Notes: generated by a model from the letters alone, not told the origin. A stretch of DNA of 64,000 nucleotides from Roseobacter ponti (GCF_012932215.1 NZ_CP048788.1:2418001-2482000), one strand, 5' to 3'; positions 34,780 to 43,960 are shown, counted from the stretch's first letter. Made by a program: numbers and translations.

Positions 34780-35477
34780 CTGCCCTCACTCTCGGTGCGT
34801 GACAGCCAGTGAATGGCGATGTTGATCCCGATGGCAAGCGTGATCAGCACAAACCCAAGGGCCAGCGCCAGGGCAAAATCGCCCTTGCCGGTTTCCAGTG
34901 CGATCGCCGTGGTCAGCACGCGCGTCGCGTTTTCGATATTGCCGCCAACGATCATGATGGCGCCAACCTCTCCGATCGCGCGGCCAAATCCGGCGAGAGC
35001 GGCGGTCAGCAGGTTGCGCCGGCCATCCCAGATCAGCGTGCGGATGCGCTGTCCCTGCGAAGTGTTCAGTGAAATCAGCAGGTCATGGTATTCCGCCCAG
35101 AGCTCGCGCATGGCCTGATGCGTCACCGATGCAATCAGCGGCGTGATGATGACCACCTGCGCGATGATCATGGCCGTGGGCGTAAAGAGCAGGCCCAGCA
35201 CCCCGAACGGCCCTGAGCGCGACAACAGGATATAGACGATGAGCCCCACCACCACCGGTGGCAACCCCATCAGCGCGTTCAGCAGCGAGATCGTAAGGCG
35301 CCGGTAGCGAAAGCGCCGGATCGCGAGAAACGTGCCCAGTGGCAGCGCAATCGCCGAGGCAATCAGCAGCGCCGTCAGGCTGACCTGCAGCGAGCGCAGG
35401 CTGATCTGCATGAGCTCCGGATCAAGGGTAACCATCAGCCAGAAGGCGGAAACCAGACCGTCATAGATATCGCTCAT
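34773..35477 (-). CDS. tupB: Tungstate ABC transporter permease (TupB)
   Basis: This is a 234-residue permease with about five membrane helices. The EAA-like region AGFGRAIGEVGAIMIVGGNIENATRVLTTAIALETGKGDFALALALG is diagnostic of TupB. It is the first gene of the operon, about 96 bases after the small membrane gene at 35574, with no obvious terminator between, so read-through from the redox cluster is possible. Confidence 0.92.
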   Translation of the reverse strand: MSDIYDGLVSAFWLMVTLDPELMQISLRSLQVSLTALLIASAIALPLGTFLAIRRFRYRRLTISLLNALMGLPPVVVGLIVYILLSRSGPFGVLGLLFTPTAMIIAQVVIITPLIASVTHQAMRELWAEYHDLLISLNTSQGQRIRTLIWDGRRNLLTAALAGFGRAIGEVGAIMIVGGNIENATRVLTTAIALETGKGDFALALALGFVLITLAIGINIAIHWLSRTESEGRW

Positions 35478-35573
35478 AGCTCAGGTCTGTCCGCGCCGGT
35501 GCATCTGCTGTTGAAAGTGGTTTCAGACCTATGTCAATCCGGCGCTCTGCGCAATCGCCGGGATGCGGGAGGC

Positions 35574-35849
35574 TCAGTCGTCGTCGGCGTTTCTGCGGGC
35601 GGGCAGACGGTCAAAGAGCTTCTGCGCCAGCGTCAGGACCACAAAGACGCCGACCGCCCAGATCAGCAGGCTGTAGGGTGCGGCTTTCGTGCCCCGCAGC
35701 CATCGCGCAACGAGATCCCCCTGCGGGTGCAGCGCTTCGATACCGAAGAGCCCCGGACGGGACCAGAGCGACCAGTTCCAGAACCCCGAGAGATAGAGCA
35801 GCACCGCCGCCAGAAAGGCCACGATAACCAGTGTGATGACCCGGCGCAT
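35574..35849 (-). CDS. Small two-helix membrane protein of the redox cluster
   Basis: A 91-residue protein with helices at about 4-26 and 60-76, separated by a loop (FWNWSLWSRPGLFGIEALHPQGD) that is likely periplasmic. The family is unknown to me. Its ATG shares a base with the preceding stop, so it belongs to the same operon. It may help hold the cytochrome or Rieske partners. Confidence 0.65.
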   Translation of the reverse strand: MRRVITLVIVAFLAAVLLYLSGFWNWSLWSRPGLFGIEALHPQGDLVARWLRGTKAAPYSLLIWAVGVFVVLTLAQKLFDRLPARRNADDD

Positions 35850-36610
35850 CAGTCTGCCCGCTCCAGCGTCGCAGGATCAATCGCCAGTACCAGCAGATCG
35901 CCGCGCCGCGCCACTTCTCCCTCAACGGTTACGAACTGAGCAACCCAGTGATAGGCTTCTGCCGGCAGCTTCGTGCCCCCGGGGCCGGTAATCAGCAGGA
36001 ACGCGTGCCCCTCTACCGGTTGCGTGGTGACGAAAACCGGCGGGATATCCCCCAGGAGGCACAGATTGGCACAGGCCTTGTGGGCGATCCCGCGCCCCGG
36101 CCGCATTGCCCCGGCGAGGCATTTGCCGTCACAGATCTCACCGGCCAGACGCCACCGTCCCAGCGGTTCGGTCGTCATCTCCGGAGCGGCACCTTCAGCC
36201 GCGGAGAGCCCGTTCTGCCCGCCTCTGAGCTGCATCATCTCAAGATCCCCGCGGTCGAGGATGACACCGGAGGCCGTTGCGAGCTGCCCTTCGAGGGGTG
36301 CTGCACGGGCATCGACGCTGGTCTTACCCTGCCCGGCCAGCATCAGGGTCTGCCCCACCGCCACATGTTCGCTGCCCTGCGTGACCCGCAGCACCGGATA
36401 GGGGGTGAGCTCCACGACGCCGGTCACCGTCTGGCGTCCGTAATCAAAGCGGAATGCCCCCTCGCCCGGGTCATCCTGCGCCGTTCCAAGGGCGAGGCCC
36501 AGCCCGGCAAGGCCCGGGACAAAGATCACACAGACTACCAGCAGAAACGCCCGCAGCGCGCGGGGTACCGGCAGGTAGCCGACAAAGAACGGCTTGTCAG
36601 GATCGCTCAT
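35849..36610 (-). CDS. Membrane-anchored Cys-rich protein of the redox cluster
   Basis: This is a 253-residue protein with one N-terminal helix (about 20-42) and a large domain outside. The C-terminal domain has CDGKCLAGAM, ACANLCLLGDIPPVF and a beta-rich tail (AFLLITGPGG, FVTVEGEVARRGDLLVL). The four cysteines could bind a metal or form disulfides. I have no family name. It overlaps its neighbour by four bases and is probably the periplasmic electron-transfer or assembly partner of the cytochrome-Rieske protein. Confidence 0.6.
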   Translation of the reverse strand: MSDPDKPFFVGYLPVPRALRAFLLVVCVIFVPGLAGLGLALGTAQDDPGEGAFRFDYGRQTVTGVVELTPYPVLRVTQGSEHVAVGQTLMLAGQGKTSVDARAAPLEGQLATASGVILDRGDLEMMQLRGGQNGLSAAEGAAPEMTTEPLGRWRLAGEICDGKCLAGAMRPGRGIAHKACANLCLLGDIPPVFVTTQPVEGHAFLLITGPGGTKLPAEAYHWVAQFVTVEGEVARRGDLLVLAIDPATLERAD

Positions 36611-37677
36611 ACGCCCGCCTCCGCTGTTCCCGAACCGGACACCGGCACAGGTTCGACGGGCGTGCCCGGCGGGTTGGCTCTGGGGTCCACCTGCACCGTG
36701 CTGCCCGAAAGGCGCAGCGCATAGGTGGGAACTTTTTCAGTGAATGGCGCAGGCGACCGGCCGGTTCTGACGTCATACTGAAACCCGTGCCAGGGACAGG
36801 TCACCAGACAGTCGATGATCCGGCCCTCGCCCAGCGGTCCGTTCTGGTGAGCGCAGGCGTTTGAAATGGCGCTGAGCCTTCCCTCGTGCAGAAAGACCGC
36901 AACCCGGTCGCCCTCCGGCAGCAGCCGGATTTTCGCAAAGCCCTCGCGCATTTGCGACAGGTCGCAGATGTCGATCCACTCAGCGGTGTCGGCGGCAGGT
37001 GCAGGCGCGCGCCGCCGCTCGGCCAGAGCCGCCACCAGATGCAGCCCGCCGACCGCCGTGGCACCGGCCAGAAAGATCGCGGTGAACACATGGTTCTGCT
37101 GGTCCTGCAGAACCCCGAAAGACACATGCGCCACGACCGAAAGATAGGCGGGATAAATCAGGTAATGGATACGCTTCCAGACCGGTGGCGTGAGGAATTT
37201 CATCCAGAAATCATGGCTCGTCGCGGCGAGAATGATCAGCACGATCAGCGCGAAAATGCCAAAAGCCTCAAAGGGAAAGCCCTGCAGCTGCCCGTAGGAA
37301 GTATTGGCAAACAAAAGCGCCTCGTATTTGTCGGACATCGAAAAAGCAAAGTACCAGTCGACGATATAGGAGGCATGGGTCAGCGCCACGAAGACGGTCA
37401 TCACGCCGAAATGTCTGCGGTTATAGAGAAGCGGCAGGAACCGGGTGTCGAGCCGGGCAAGCGGCCCGATGCACAGGATCACCGTCAGCATGACAAAGGC
37501 GCAGGCACCGAACGCCCGCGCGTTATGCACCTGCGGGTTGATCGGGCGTTCGTGGCTCAGCAGGCCGGGGGCTGCATAGAGGAAAACATAGAGAAAGAGC
37601 GCCACCCCGCACAGCATGACCAGATCGTAGAGGTATTTGTTACTGTTCCACTGAACGGGGATGTATTTGACGCTCAC
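36607..37677 (-). CDS. Ferric-reductase-like b-cytochrome fused to a Rieske domain
   Basis: The start is a GTG at 37677, inside the previous stop (GTGA), giving 356 residues. The first 220 residues are a ferric-reductase-like membrane domain with histidines placed for heme b (RRHFGVMTVFVALTH and WKRIHYLIYPAYLSVVAH). The C-terminal 110 residues are a Rieske 2Fe-2S domain with CAHQNGPLG and CPWHGFQYD. The protein could pass electrons between the quinone pool and a soluble partner. This fusion is unusual; the next gene but one encodes a second Rieske protein. Confidence 0.8.
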   Translation of the reverse strand: MSVKYIPVQWNSNKYLYDLVMLCGVALFLYVFLYAAPGLLSHERPINPQVHNARAFGACAFVMLTVILCIGPLARLDTRFLPLLYNRRHFGVMTVFVALTHASYIVDWYFAFSMSDKYEALLFANTSYGQLQGFPFEAFGIFALIVLIILAATSHDFWMKFLTPPVWKRIHYLIYPAYLSVVAHVSFGVLQDQQNHVFTAIFLAGATAVGGLHLVAALAERRRAPAPAADTAEWIDICDLSQMREGFAKIRLLPEGDRVAVFLHEGRLSAISNACAHQNGPLGEGRIIDCLVTCPWHGFQYDVRTGRSPAPFTEKVPTYALRLSGSTVQVDPRANPPGTPVEPVPVSGSGTAEAGV

Positions 37678-38051
37678 TGGCTGACCTCCGCAGGGGAGCT
37701 GAGACGTTCGGGCGCAATATCTGCGGGCCATGTCTGGCGCACCGTGAGGCCCGCGAGGATAATGAGCGCGATGCCCGCCGGCAGGATGAACCCCGCGGCC
37801 AGATGCGATCTGCGCGGCGGGTCATAGCGGCGTTGCCAGACCTCGCGCCCGCTCTCGTACACATACCAGCGCCACAGAACGAGCGGCCAGATCACCATCA
37901 CCCCGGGGATGAGCAGCGGACGGAACACATATGCGCCCTGCGCGTCTTCGTCGATGCGGTCCATGCCGAAGGTAAGAAAGACCGCCGCCACCAGCGCGCC
38001 AAAAATCAGCCAGGCCCGCAGCCCCGTAAGGATGATTTCAGCCTCATTCAT
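37674..38051 (-). CDS. Three-helix membrane protein of the redox cluster
   Basis: This is a 125-residue membrane protein with helices at about 11-29, 44-62 and 85-105. A conserved-looking WPLVLWRWYVYESGREVWQRRYDPPRR stretch lies between helices 2 and 3. The family is not recognised. Four-base overlaps on both sides tie it to the Rieske/FMN enzyme gene upstream and the cytochrome gene downstream. Confidence 0.65.
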   Translation of the reverse strand: MNEAEIILTGLRAWLIFGALVAAVFLTFGMDRIDEDAQGAYVFRPLLIPGVMVIWPLVLWRWYVYESGREVWQRRYDPPRRSHLAAGFILPAGIALIILAGLTVRQTWPADIAPERLSSPAEVSQ

Positions 38052-39658
38052 GCGGCACCGCCAAAGGCCACACCAGAGATCTCCGCCATGTCTTTTTTCC
38101 AGGTGGTCAGATCGTCGTGACAGAATTTATTCAGATGATCATGCCCGCAGGCCCGCGCCATGACCTGCATGAGCCCGGTCGAGGCTGCAAAGAAATTCGC
38201 CAGCTGGCGGGCGGATTTTTCCACAACGATGCGGCTGACCAGATGTGGTTTCTGCGTGGCGATGCCAACCGGGCAGTTGTTGGTGTGACAGGCGCGCATC
38301 GCGAGGCACCCGATCGCCTGCATGGCACTGTTGGAGACGGCTATGGCATCCGCCCCGAGCGCCATCGCCTTGATGAAATCAGCAGGTTTGCGCAGCCCGC
38401 CGGTGATCACCAGCGAAATATCCGCGCGTTCCAGCCGGTCGAGATGCGCGCGCGCGCGGGCCAGGGCTGGGATCGTCGGCACCGAGATATTGTCGCGGAA
38501 GATGATCGGGGCCGCCCCCGTCCCGCCGCCGCGCCCGTCGAGGATGATGTAATCGACCCCAACCTCAAGGGCTGCGTCGATGTCGCGTTCGATGTGCTGT
38601 GCGCTCAGTTTGTAGCCCACGGGAATACCGCCGGTGCGGTCGCGGACTTCGTCGGCGAAATCGCGGATCTGCGCGGGATCGGTCCAGTCGGGGAAGCGTG
38701 CGGGCGATACTGCATCTTCGCCTTCTTTCAGACCGCGGACTTCGGCAATTTTGCCCTGCACCTTTGCACCCGGCAGATGCCCGCCGGTGCCGGTTTTGGC
38801 CCCCTGCCCGCCTTTGAAATGAAACGCCTGTACCTTCGAAAGTTTCTCCCATTCAAAGCCGAACCGCGCCGAGGCCAGTTCATAGAAATAGCGGCTGTTG
38901 GCTTCCTGCTCGCCCGGAAGCATGCCGCCCTCGCCCGAACAGATGCCTGTGCCGGCCAGTTCGGCGCCGCGCGCGAGTGCGATCTTGGCGGGCTCAGACA
39001 ACGCCCCGAAAGACATATCCGACACAAAGAGCGGGATCTTCAGCCGCAGCGGTTTCTGCGCGTTCGGTCCGATCACCACCTCGGTGCCAACCTCTGCGTC
39101 ATCAAGAAGCGGCGGTTTCGCAAGCTGTGCCGTCAGGATCTGGATATCGTCCCAGTCAGGCAGTTCAGCACGCAGCACGCCCATCGCATCGACCTGCCCG
39201 TGGTGGCCGGATCTGCTCAACCCGTCGCGGGCATAGCTCTGGATCAGCCCGGTATAAGGCTCGCCGGTGTCCCCATGGCTCGGGTCGGCGTAAAGCCCCA
39301 GATAAGCGTCGCGGTTATAGGGCTGCGGATTGTCGAAGCCCCACTGATTAATCTCATCAGCGTCGACCATCACCTGGCCGTCCTCGACCCAGGAATTAAA
39401 CTTCGGCAGTACCTCGTCATTGGCATAGGCAGAAACTCCGCTGTCGAGCCGGTAGTCCCAGTTGTGCACACCACAGATCAGGTCTTTACCGCGCACATGC
39501 CCGTCCGACATCAGCGCGCCGCGGTGCAGGCAGCGTCCGTAAAAAACCGATATCTCCTCATCAAAGCGGACAACCACAAGATCCACCTCGCCGACGATGG
39601 CGTACTGCGGGTCACGGTCGGGCAAGGTGTCGAGGCGGGCGACAGTCTGAGGCGTCAT
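38048..39658 (-). CDS. Rieske plus glutamate-synthase-like FMN enzyme
   Basis: The start is the ATG at 39658, giving 536 residues. An N-terminal Rieske domain (about 15-100: GRCLHRGALMSDG, CGVHNWDYR) is fused to an FMN-binding glutamate-synthase-like barrel (FVSDMSFGALSEPAK, HFKGGQGAKTGTGGHLPG, GYKLSAQH, DGRGGGTGAAP, CHTNNCPVGIAT). The glutaminase domain of true glutamate synthase is missing, so ammonia is not drawn from glutamine here. It is likely a soluble oxidoreductase fed through its Rieske centre. The substrate is unknown. Confidence 0.8.
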   Translation of the reverse strand: MTPQTVARLDTLPDRDPQYAIVGEVDLVVVRFDEEISVFYGRCLHRGALMSDGHVRGKDLICGVHNWDYRLDSGVSAYANDEVLPKFNSWVEDGQVMVDADEINQWGFDNPQPYNRDAYLGLYADPSHGDTGEPYTGLIQSYARDGLSRSGHHGQVDAMGVLRAELPDWDDIQILTAQLAKPPLLDDAEVGTEVVIGPNAQKPLRLKIPLFVSDMSFGALSEPAKIALARGAELAGTGICSGEGGMLPGEQEANSRYFYELASARFGFEWEKLSKVQAFHFKGGQGAKTGTGGHLPGAKVQGKIAEVRGLKEGEDAVSPARFPDWTDPAQIRDFADEVRDRTGGIPVGYKLSAQHIERDIDAALEVGVDYIILDGRGGGTGAAPIIFRDNISVPTIPALARARAHLDRLERADISLVITGGLRKPADFIKAMALGADAIAVSNSAMQAIGCLAMRACHTNNCPVGIATQKPHLVSRIVVEKSARQLANFFAASTGLMQVMARACGHDHLNKFCHDDLTTWKKDMAEISGVAFGGAA

Positions 39659-39823
39659 AGGGTCCCTTTCGGTATTCCTGTTCCGGCAGACTTTGTTACC
39701 CCCCGGCCTTTGCAGACTGCGCCAGCGACAGGCCGGGGCCAAATCACTTTTTCGGATTCTCATCCAGGGCGCCGCTTTTTACAGCCCTTTGGTTTAATGA
39801 CTCCACCGCAGCAGAGGTGTCGG

Positions 39824-41329
39824 TCACGGGCCACCGCCCAGCGGGATGCCCCGGACCGCGCGCACGCCTGCACGTACAATTGCGATCACCGTGATCACCG
39901 TCAGCAGCCAGAAGAACCAGGTGATCGGGCCCCGGAACAGGATCAGCGGATCACTGCCCGACATCAGCATCGACTGGCGGAAATTATCCTCCAGCAAGGG
40001 GCCGAGGATAAAGGCGATAAGAAAGGGTGCTGCCGGCACCTGATAGCGCACCATCAGATACCCGACCCATCCCATGGCAAACATCACGCCGACGTCGAAG
40101 ATATTGTTGTTCACCGCAAAGACGCCGTAGATGCAGAGCACCAGCACGGCGGGGATCAGAATGCGTTTGGGGATATCGGCCACATATTTAAAGCCGCGGA
40201 TCGCCACGGTGCCGACGATGAAGAGGAAAAACGAGCTGACGATGAGGCCGATAAAGAGGCCATAGATGATATCCACGTTCAGGATAAACATCATCGGGCC
40301 GGGCTGCAGCCCGTGGATCATGAAGGCACCGATGATGATTGCGGTAATCACGTCGCCCGGTACACCGAGCGCCAGGAGCGGAATGAGCGTAGCACCGGCC
40401 ACACCATTGTTGCCGGCCTCTGACGCGGCCACGCCTTCCACCTCACCCTTGCCGAAATTGTCGCGGTTTTTCGAAGTGCGCCGCGCCTCGGAATAGCTCA
40501 GAAAGGCGGACGGCGCCGCCCCGATGCCCGGAATGGAGCCCAGAAAGACCCCGATGAAGCTGCCGCGCACGATGGATTTGAAACACCGCCGGTAATCGGC
40601 AAAGGTCACGCGGTTGTTGCCAAGGCTGCGCGCGGTACCGACATGGGCCGTGGGATTCCAGACCATGGCAAGGATCTCGGGGATGGCAAAAAGACCGATC
40701 AGCACAGCGATGAAGTTCAGCCCCCCCATCATATTGGGATCGCCGAATGTGAACCGGTTTGTTCCGTACACCAGATCAAGCCCGATGGTGGCCAGCAGCA
40801 GACCCAGAAGCGCCGACAGCGCCCCGCGCAGCAGGCTGGTGCCTGAAACGCCGGCAATGATGGTCAGCGAAAAGAGGATAAGCGTGAAAAACTCCGGCGG
40901 ACCGAAGCTCAGCGCAAAGGAGGCCAGCCAGCCGGCAAAGAGAATAAGCGCCAGATTGGAGATCACATCCGCCGTGCAGGAGGCCCAGAGCGCCATGCCA
41001 AGCGCGCGCCCTGCCTCGCCCTTTTCGGCCATCGGATAGCCATCAAGGATCGTGGCCGATGATGCGGGCGTGCCGGGTGTCTTGATCAGGATCGCCGGAA
41101 TCGAGCCGCCGAAAATACCGCCCTTATAGACCCCGAGCAGCAACAGGATGCCGGTGATCGGCTGCATGGCAAAAGTGAAGGGCAGCGTCAGCGCCACCGC
41201 CATGGTGGCCGACATGCCCGGGATTGCCCCGCCGATGGTGCCGATGGCCACGCCCACAAAAAGCGCCAGAAAAGATTCCACGTTGCCAACGAGGCTGAGA
41301 CCCGCGGCGATGCTGTCCATAAAACTCAT
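39824..41329 (-). CDS. tctA: Tripartite tricarboxylate transporter large permease (TctA family)
   Basis: This is a 501-residue permease of about eleven helices, with the TctA marks GAIPGMSATMAVALTLPFTF and GIGAAPSAFLSYSEARRTSK. It overlaps tctB by four bases. Order in the operon is tctC, tctB, tctA. It couples organic-acid uptake to an ion gradient. The substrate is most likely a di- or tricarboxylate or a related acid handled by the neighbouring enzymes. Confidence 0.93.
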   Translation of the reverse strand: MSFMDSIAAGLSLVGNVESFLALFVGVAIGTIGGAIPGMSATMAVALTLPFTFAMQPITGILLLLGVYKGGIFGGSIPAILIKTPGTPASSATILDGYPMAEKGEAGRALGMALWASCTADVISNLALILFAGWLASFALSFGPPEFFTLILFSLTIIAGVSGTSLLRGALSALLGLLLATIGLDLVYGTNRFTFGDPNMMGGLNFIAVLIGLFAIPEILAMVWNPTAHVGTARSLGNNRVTFADYRRCFKSIVRGSFIGVFLGSIPGIGAAPSAFLSYSEARRTSKNRDNFGKGEVEGVAASEAGNNGVAGATLIPLLALGVPGDVITAIIIGAFMIHGLQPGPMMFILNVDIIYGLFIGLIVSSFFLFIVGTVAIRGFKYVADIPKRILIPAVLVLCIYGVFAVNNNIFDVGVMFAMGWVGYLMVRYQVPAAPFLIAFILGPLLEDNFRQSMLMSGSDPLILFRGPITWFFWLLTVITVIAIVRAGVRAVRGIPLGGGP

Positions 41330-41817
41330 GGCAGCCTCAGATAGTCGCCCTGCGGAATGGCGACCCCCGCGACATGAGCAAAGAAAGCATAAAGCACCAG
41401 CGGCACGATCACCGCACAGACCAGCGCCGTTTTCGGATGCCGCGTGCGCACCAGAAAGGCGGTGGCCACAAAGATGAGCATCGCGGTCAGCACCATGCCA
41501 AGTCGCGGCATCAGGAACATGGCAAGCACCATGATCACTGCCATGCCGGCAAGCCGCATCCAGGCGGCGCGCGGATCATCCGAGGGCGCATCGACCGGCT
41601 CACCGCTGTCGGTCATGCGCAGCCCGCCGAAAATGAGACCCAGACCTGCCAGAAAAGTGAACCCTGCCAGCGCATAGGGCCAGAAAAGCGGCGACAGAAC
41701 CAGGCGCTGCACGTTGCTCGGAGAGGAGACCCACTGGGGGATCGCCACCAGCGTAAGAAGCACCGCAGCGATCAGCGCACCAATCCCGAGGCGCAGCTGT
41801 ACCTGTCGCTCTGTCAT
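41326..41817 (-). CDS. tctB: Tripartite tricarboxylate transporter small permease (TctB family)
   Basis: This is a 163-residue protein with four predicted helices. It has the low conservation typical of TctB, so position between tctC and tctA is the main evidence. It overlaps tctA by four bases and follows tctC by 102 bases, with a hairpin in that gap. Confidence 0.85.
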   Translation of the reverse strand: MTERQVQLRLGIGALIAAVLLTLVAIPQWVSSPSNVQRLVLSPLFWPYALAGFTFLAGLGLIFGGLRMTDSGEPVDAPSDDPRAAWMRLAGMAVIMVLAMFLMPRLGMVLTAMLIFVATAFLVRTRHPKTALVCAVIVPLVLYAFFAHVAGVAIPQGDYLRLP

Positions 41818-41856
41818 CCCCGCCTACCCCCTTATTTTCGTATCACACCCGGATCA

Positions 41857-41886
41857 GAAAACGCCGGACCTGGTGAGGCCCGGCGT
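41857..41886 (-). repeat. Hairpin between tctC and tctB
   Basis: ACGCCGGGCC and GGTCCGGCGT form a ten-base stem with one mismatch around TCACCA on the minus strand, followed by TTTTC. It can act as a partial terminator that makes the binding protein more abundant than the permeases. Confidence 0.65.
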
Positions 41887-41919
41887 CTGTTATTGCTGCC
41901 AGAGGCCGGACAGTTCTGC

Positions 41920-42897
41920 CTAGCCTTCAATCCTCATGCCCAGATCGTCAACAAGTTTCCGGAATGTTTCGTACTGACCCTGAATAAACTCATTGGCTCT
42001 GACCGGATCCATCAGCTCGATTACCGAGCCGCGTGAGGTCATTTTATCGAGGAACTCCTCATCTGCCGTGGCAGTGGCCATCCACTCGCCCCACTTGTCG
42101 GCAACGTCATCAGGCAGGTCATCGGGGCCGGCGATACCGGTCCAGCCGACCAGCTGATGCAGCGCAGGTTTGCCCAGATCGGCCGCTGTCGGCGCGTCAA
42201 AGCCTGGCACTGGCTCGGCCGTTGTCACCATCAGCGGCACCAGCTGTTTGTTGGCGACAAAGCTCGCCAGCGCGGACGAGTTGGTGCACAGGAACGTGGC
42301 CGTGCCATTCAGAACCGCGGTTGCAGCCGCGCCGCCACCCTTTTGCGGGATGTGCGTTGTCTGTGTCAGAGGATCAGTCACCCCGAACTCGGAGAGCACC
42401 ATCACCGCCGCGATGTGCAGCAGCGATCCGACACCGGAAGAGGAATAGGTCACACCACCTTCGGCAACTCTGGCGATCAGCTCGTCCATCGAAGTAATGC
42501 CGGAATTCGGGCTCACAGCGCAGGCAACCGGGTTGATCTCATAGACGGTGACAAAGCGGAAATCTTCCAGTGTGTAGGGCAGCGTCGCTTTCATGGCAGG
42601 GTTCACCGAATGCGACCCCACACGGGCAAAGAGCATGGTGTAACCGTCTGCCTTGGCGTTCTGTACGGCAACAGAACCCGTGGCGCCCCCGGCGCCCGTC
42701 ACATTCGCCATCACCAGCGGTCTGCCGACAGCATTGTTCAGCGGCTCGGCAATTGTGCGCGCTGAGATATCGGTGGCGCCCCCGGCACCATAGGGGATGA
42801 CCATGTTAATCGGCCGCTCCGGATACTCGGCAAAGGCGGTTGTCGCGAGGCCCAGACTGACGGCACAGGCCGCACCAAAGGTCTTGAATTTCATCAT
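41920..42897 (-). CDS. tctC: Tripartite tricarboxylate transporter binding protein (TctC family)
   Basis: The start is one of two adjacent ATGs (42897 or 42894), with AGGGAGA upstream, giving 325 residues. A Sec signal (about 1-24, ending TAFA) precedes the TctC fold (YPERPINMVIPYGAGGATD, MANVTGAGG, GVGSLLHIA). It is the first gene of the operon and lies divergent from a LysR regulator. Confidence 0.92.
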   Translation of the reverse strand: MMKFKTFGAACAVSLGLATTAFAEYPERPINMVIPYGAGGATDISARTIAEPLNNAVGRPLVMANVTGAGGATGSVAVQNAKADGYTMLFARVGSHSVNPAMKATLPYTLEDFRFVTVYEINPVACAVSPNSGITSMDELIARVAEGGVTYSSSGVGSLLHIAAVMVLSEFGVTDPLTQTTHIPQKGGGAAATAVLNGTATFLCTNSSALASFVANKQLVPLMVTTAEPVPGFDAPTAADLGKPALHQLVGWTGIAGPDDLPDDVADKWGEWMATATADEEFLDKMTSRGSVIELMDPVRANEFIQGQYETFRKLVDDLGMRIEG

Positions 42898-42969
42898 TTT
42901 TCTCCCTGTTCGTTCGTTATTAAGGAGATGTCCGGCTAAGACCGGCACCGCCCTTGACAATTGGTATCG

Positions 42970-42984
42970 TTAAGTGAAGCTTAA
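42970..42984. promoter_or_regulatory. LysR-type box between tctC and its regulator
   Basis: TTAAG-N5-CTTAA is a 15-base inverted repeat with the T-N11-A form of LysR operators, 60-75 bases from both divergent starts. A second AT-rich repeat (TAATATTA) follows at about 42996. The site suits autoregulation and control of tctC by the adjacent LysR protein. Confidence 0.6.
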
Positions 42985-43045
42985 AAGAAGTAATTTAATA
43001 TTACAAATTGCGTTAGGCTGACTTACGAAAGAGGCCCGGCATCCC

Positions 43046-43960
43046 GTGTCGATCAGAATGCTCAGAACCCTCATCGCCATTGATGACCACAAAACGTTCA
43101 GTGCGGCGGCGGATGCTGTCTTTGTGACCCACGCCGCCGTCAGCCAGCAGATGCGCGCGCTCGAGGAAAACTGGGGCGTTCAGATATTCGACCGCACGCG
43201 GCGCACGCCCGAACTCACGCCGGTGGGCCGCGCGCTGGTCGCCCGGGCGCGTGAGGTGGTGCGCGGGTATGACCAGATCCTGCCCTCTGTCACAGGCGAA
43301 ACCGGCGTCAGCGGCGAAGTGGCGCTCGGCGCCCTGCCCACCACGCTCACCACACTGGTGCCGCAGGTGATCTCGCTGCTGATGGCGCGCCATCCGGATG
43401 TGCATGTGCATCTCAATCCCGGACTGACGACGGCGATGATTTCTCAGCTGGAGCGCGGCGCGCTGGATGTGGCGCTGATCACCCGTCCCGAGACCCTGCC
43501 CCCCGATCTTGAGTTTCTGGAGATCGCCGAGGAGCCGGTGCAGCTGCTGGCTTCACTGGAGACGCAAAGCGATGATCCGCTGGAACTGCTGTCGTCGCAT
43601 TCCTTCATCCGGTTCAACCGCGATGCTGTCGTCGGTCATATGATCGAAACCTGGCTGCAGAAAAAGGGTATCCGGGTCAATGAAACCATGGAGCTCGACA
43701 GTCTGGAGGCGATCTCCAGCATGGTGCATGCCAACCTGGGCGTGGCGATGGCGCCCCGCCGCTGTGTCCGGGTGCGCAATCCGCTGGCTCTCAAACGCCT
43801 GTCGCTGGGCACGGATGCTCCGGTGCGACGGCTGGGTCTTGCGCACCGGCGTGACAACCCGCGCTCGCGCATCCTGAGCGAGCTGCACAACCTGTGCCTG
43901 CGGGTCATTGAGAGTGCCAGCGCGGTGAACGCCGGTCCGGACCGGACCACACCGGAATGA
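43046..43960 (+). CDS. LysR-family regulator
   Basis: The start is a GTG at 43046 (MSIRMLRTL), preceded by GAGG eleven bases upstream; an ATG at 43058 is an alternative. The product is 304 residues with a winged helix (about 3-62, TFSAAADAVFVTHAAVSQQMRALE) and a LysR effector domain (90-290). It is divergent from tctC and overlaps the TauE-type gene by four bases, so it probably controls both directions in response to the imported acid. Confidence 0.9.
   Translation: MSIRMLRTLIAIDDHKTFSAAADAVFVTHAAVSQQMRALEENWGVQIFDRTRRTPELTPVGRALVARAREVVRGYDQILPSVTGETGVSGEVALGALPTTLTTLVPQVISLLMARHPDVHVHLNPGLTTAMISQLERGALDVALITRPETLPPDLEFLEIAEEPVQLLASLETQSDDPLELLSSHSFIRFNRDAVVGHMIETWLQKKGIRVNETMELDSLEAISSMVHANLGVAMAPRRCVRVRNPLALKRLSLGTDAPVRRLGLAHRRDNPRSRILSELHNLCLRVIESASAVNAGPDRTTPE

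Noticed and set aside
35483-35530. AGGTCTG and CAGACCT inverted repeat upstream of tupB
   Set aside because: The arms are only seven bases with a 34-base loop and no T run. It could be chance and does not look like a terminator or a normal operator.
38117-40423. A 768-codon open frame on the plus strand across the Rieske-FMN and tctA genes
   Set aside because: The minus-strand genes here have clear family motifs, and the long opposite frame is the expected shadow of high-GC codon use. Its translation is rich in His, Arg and Gln and has no recognisable domain.
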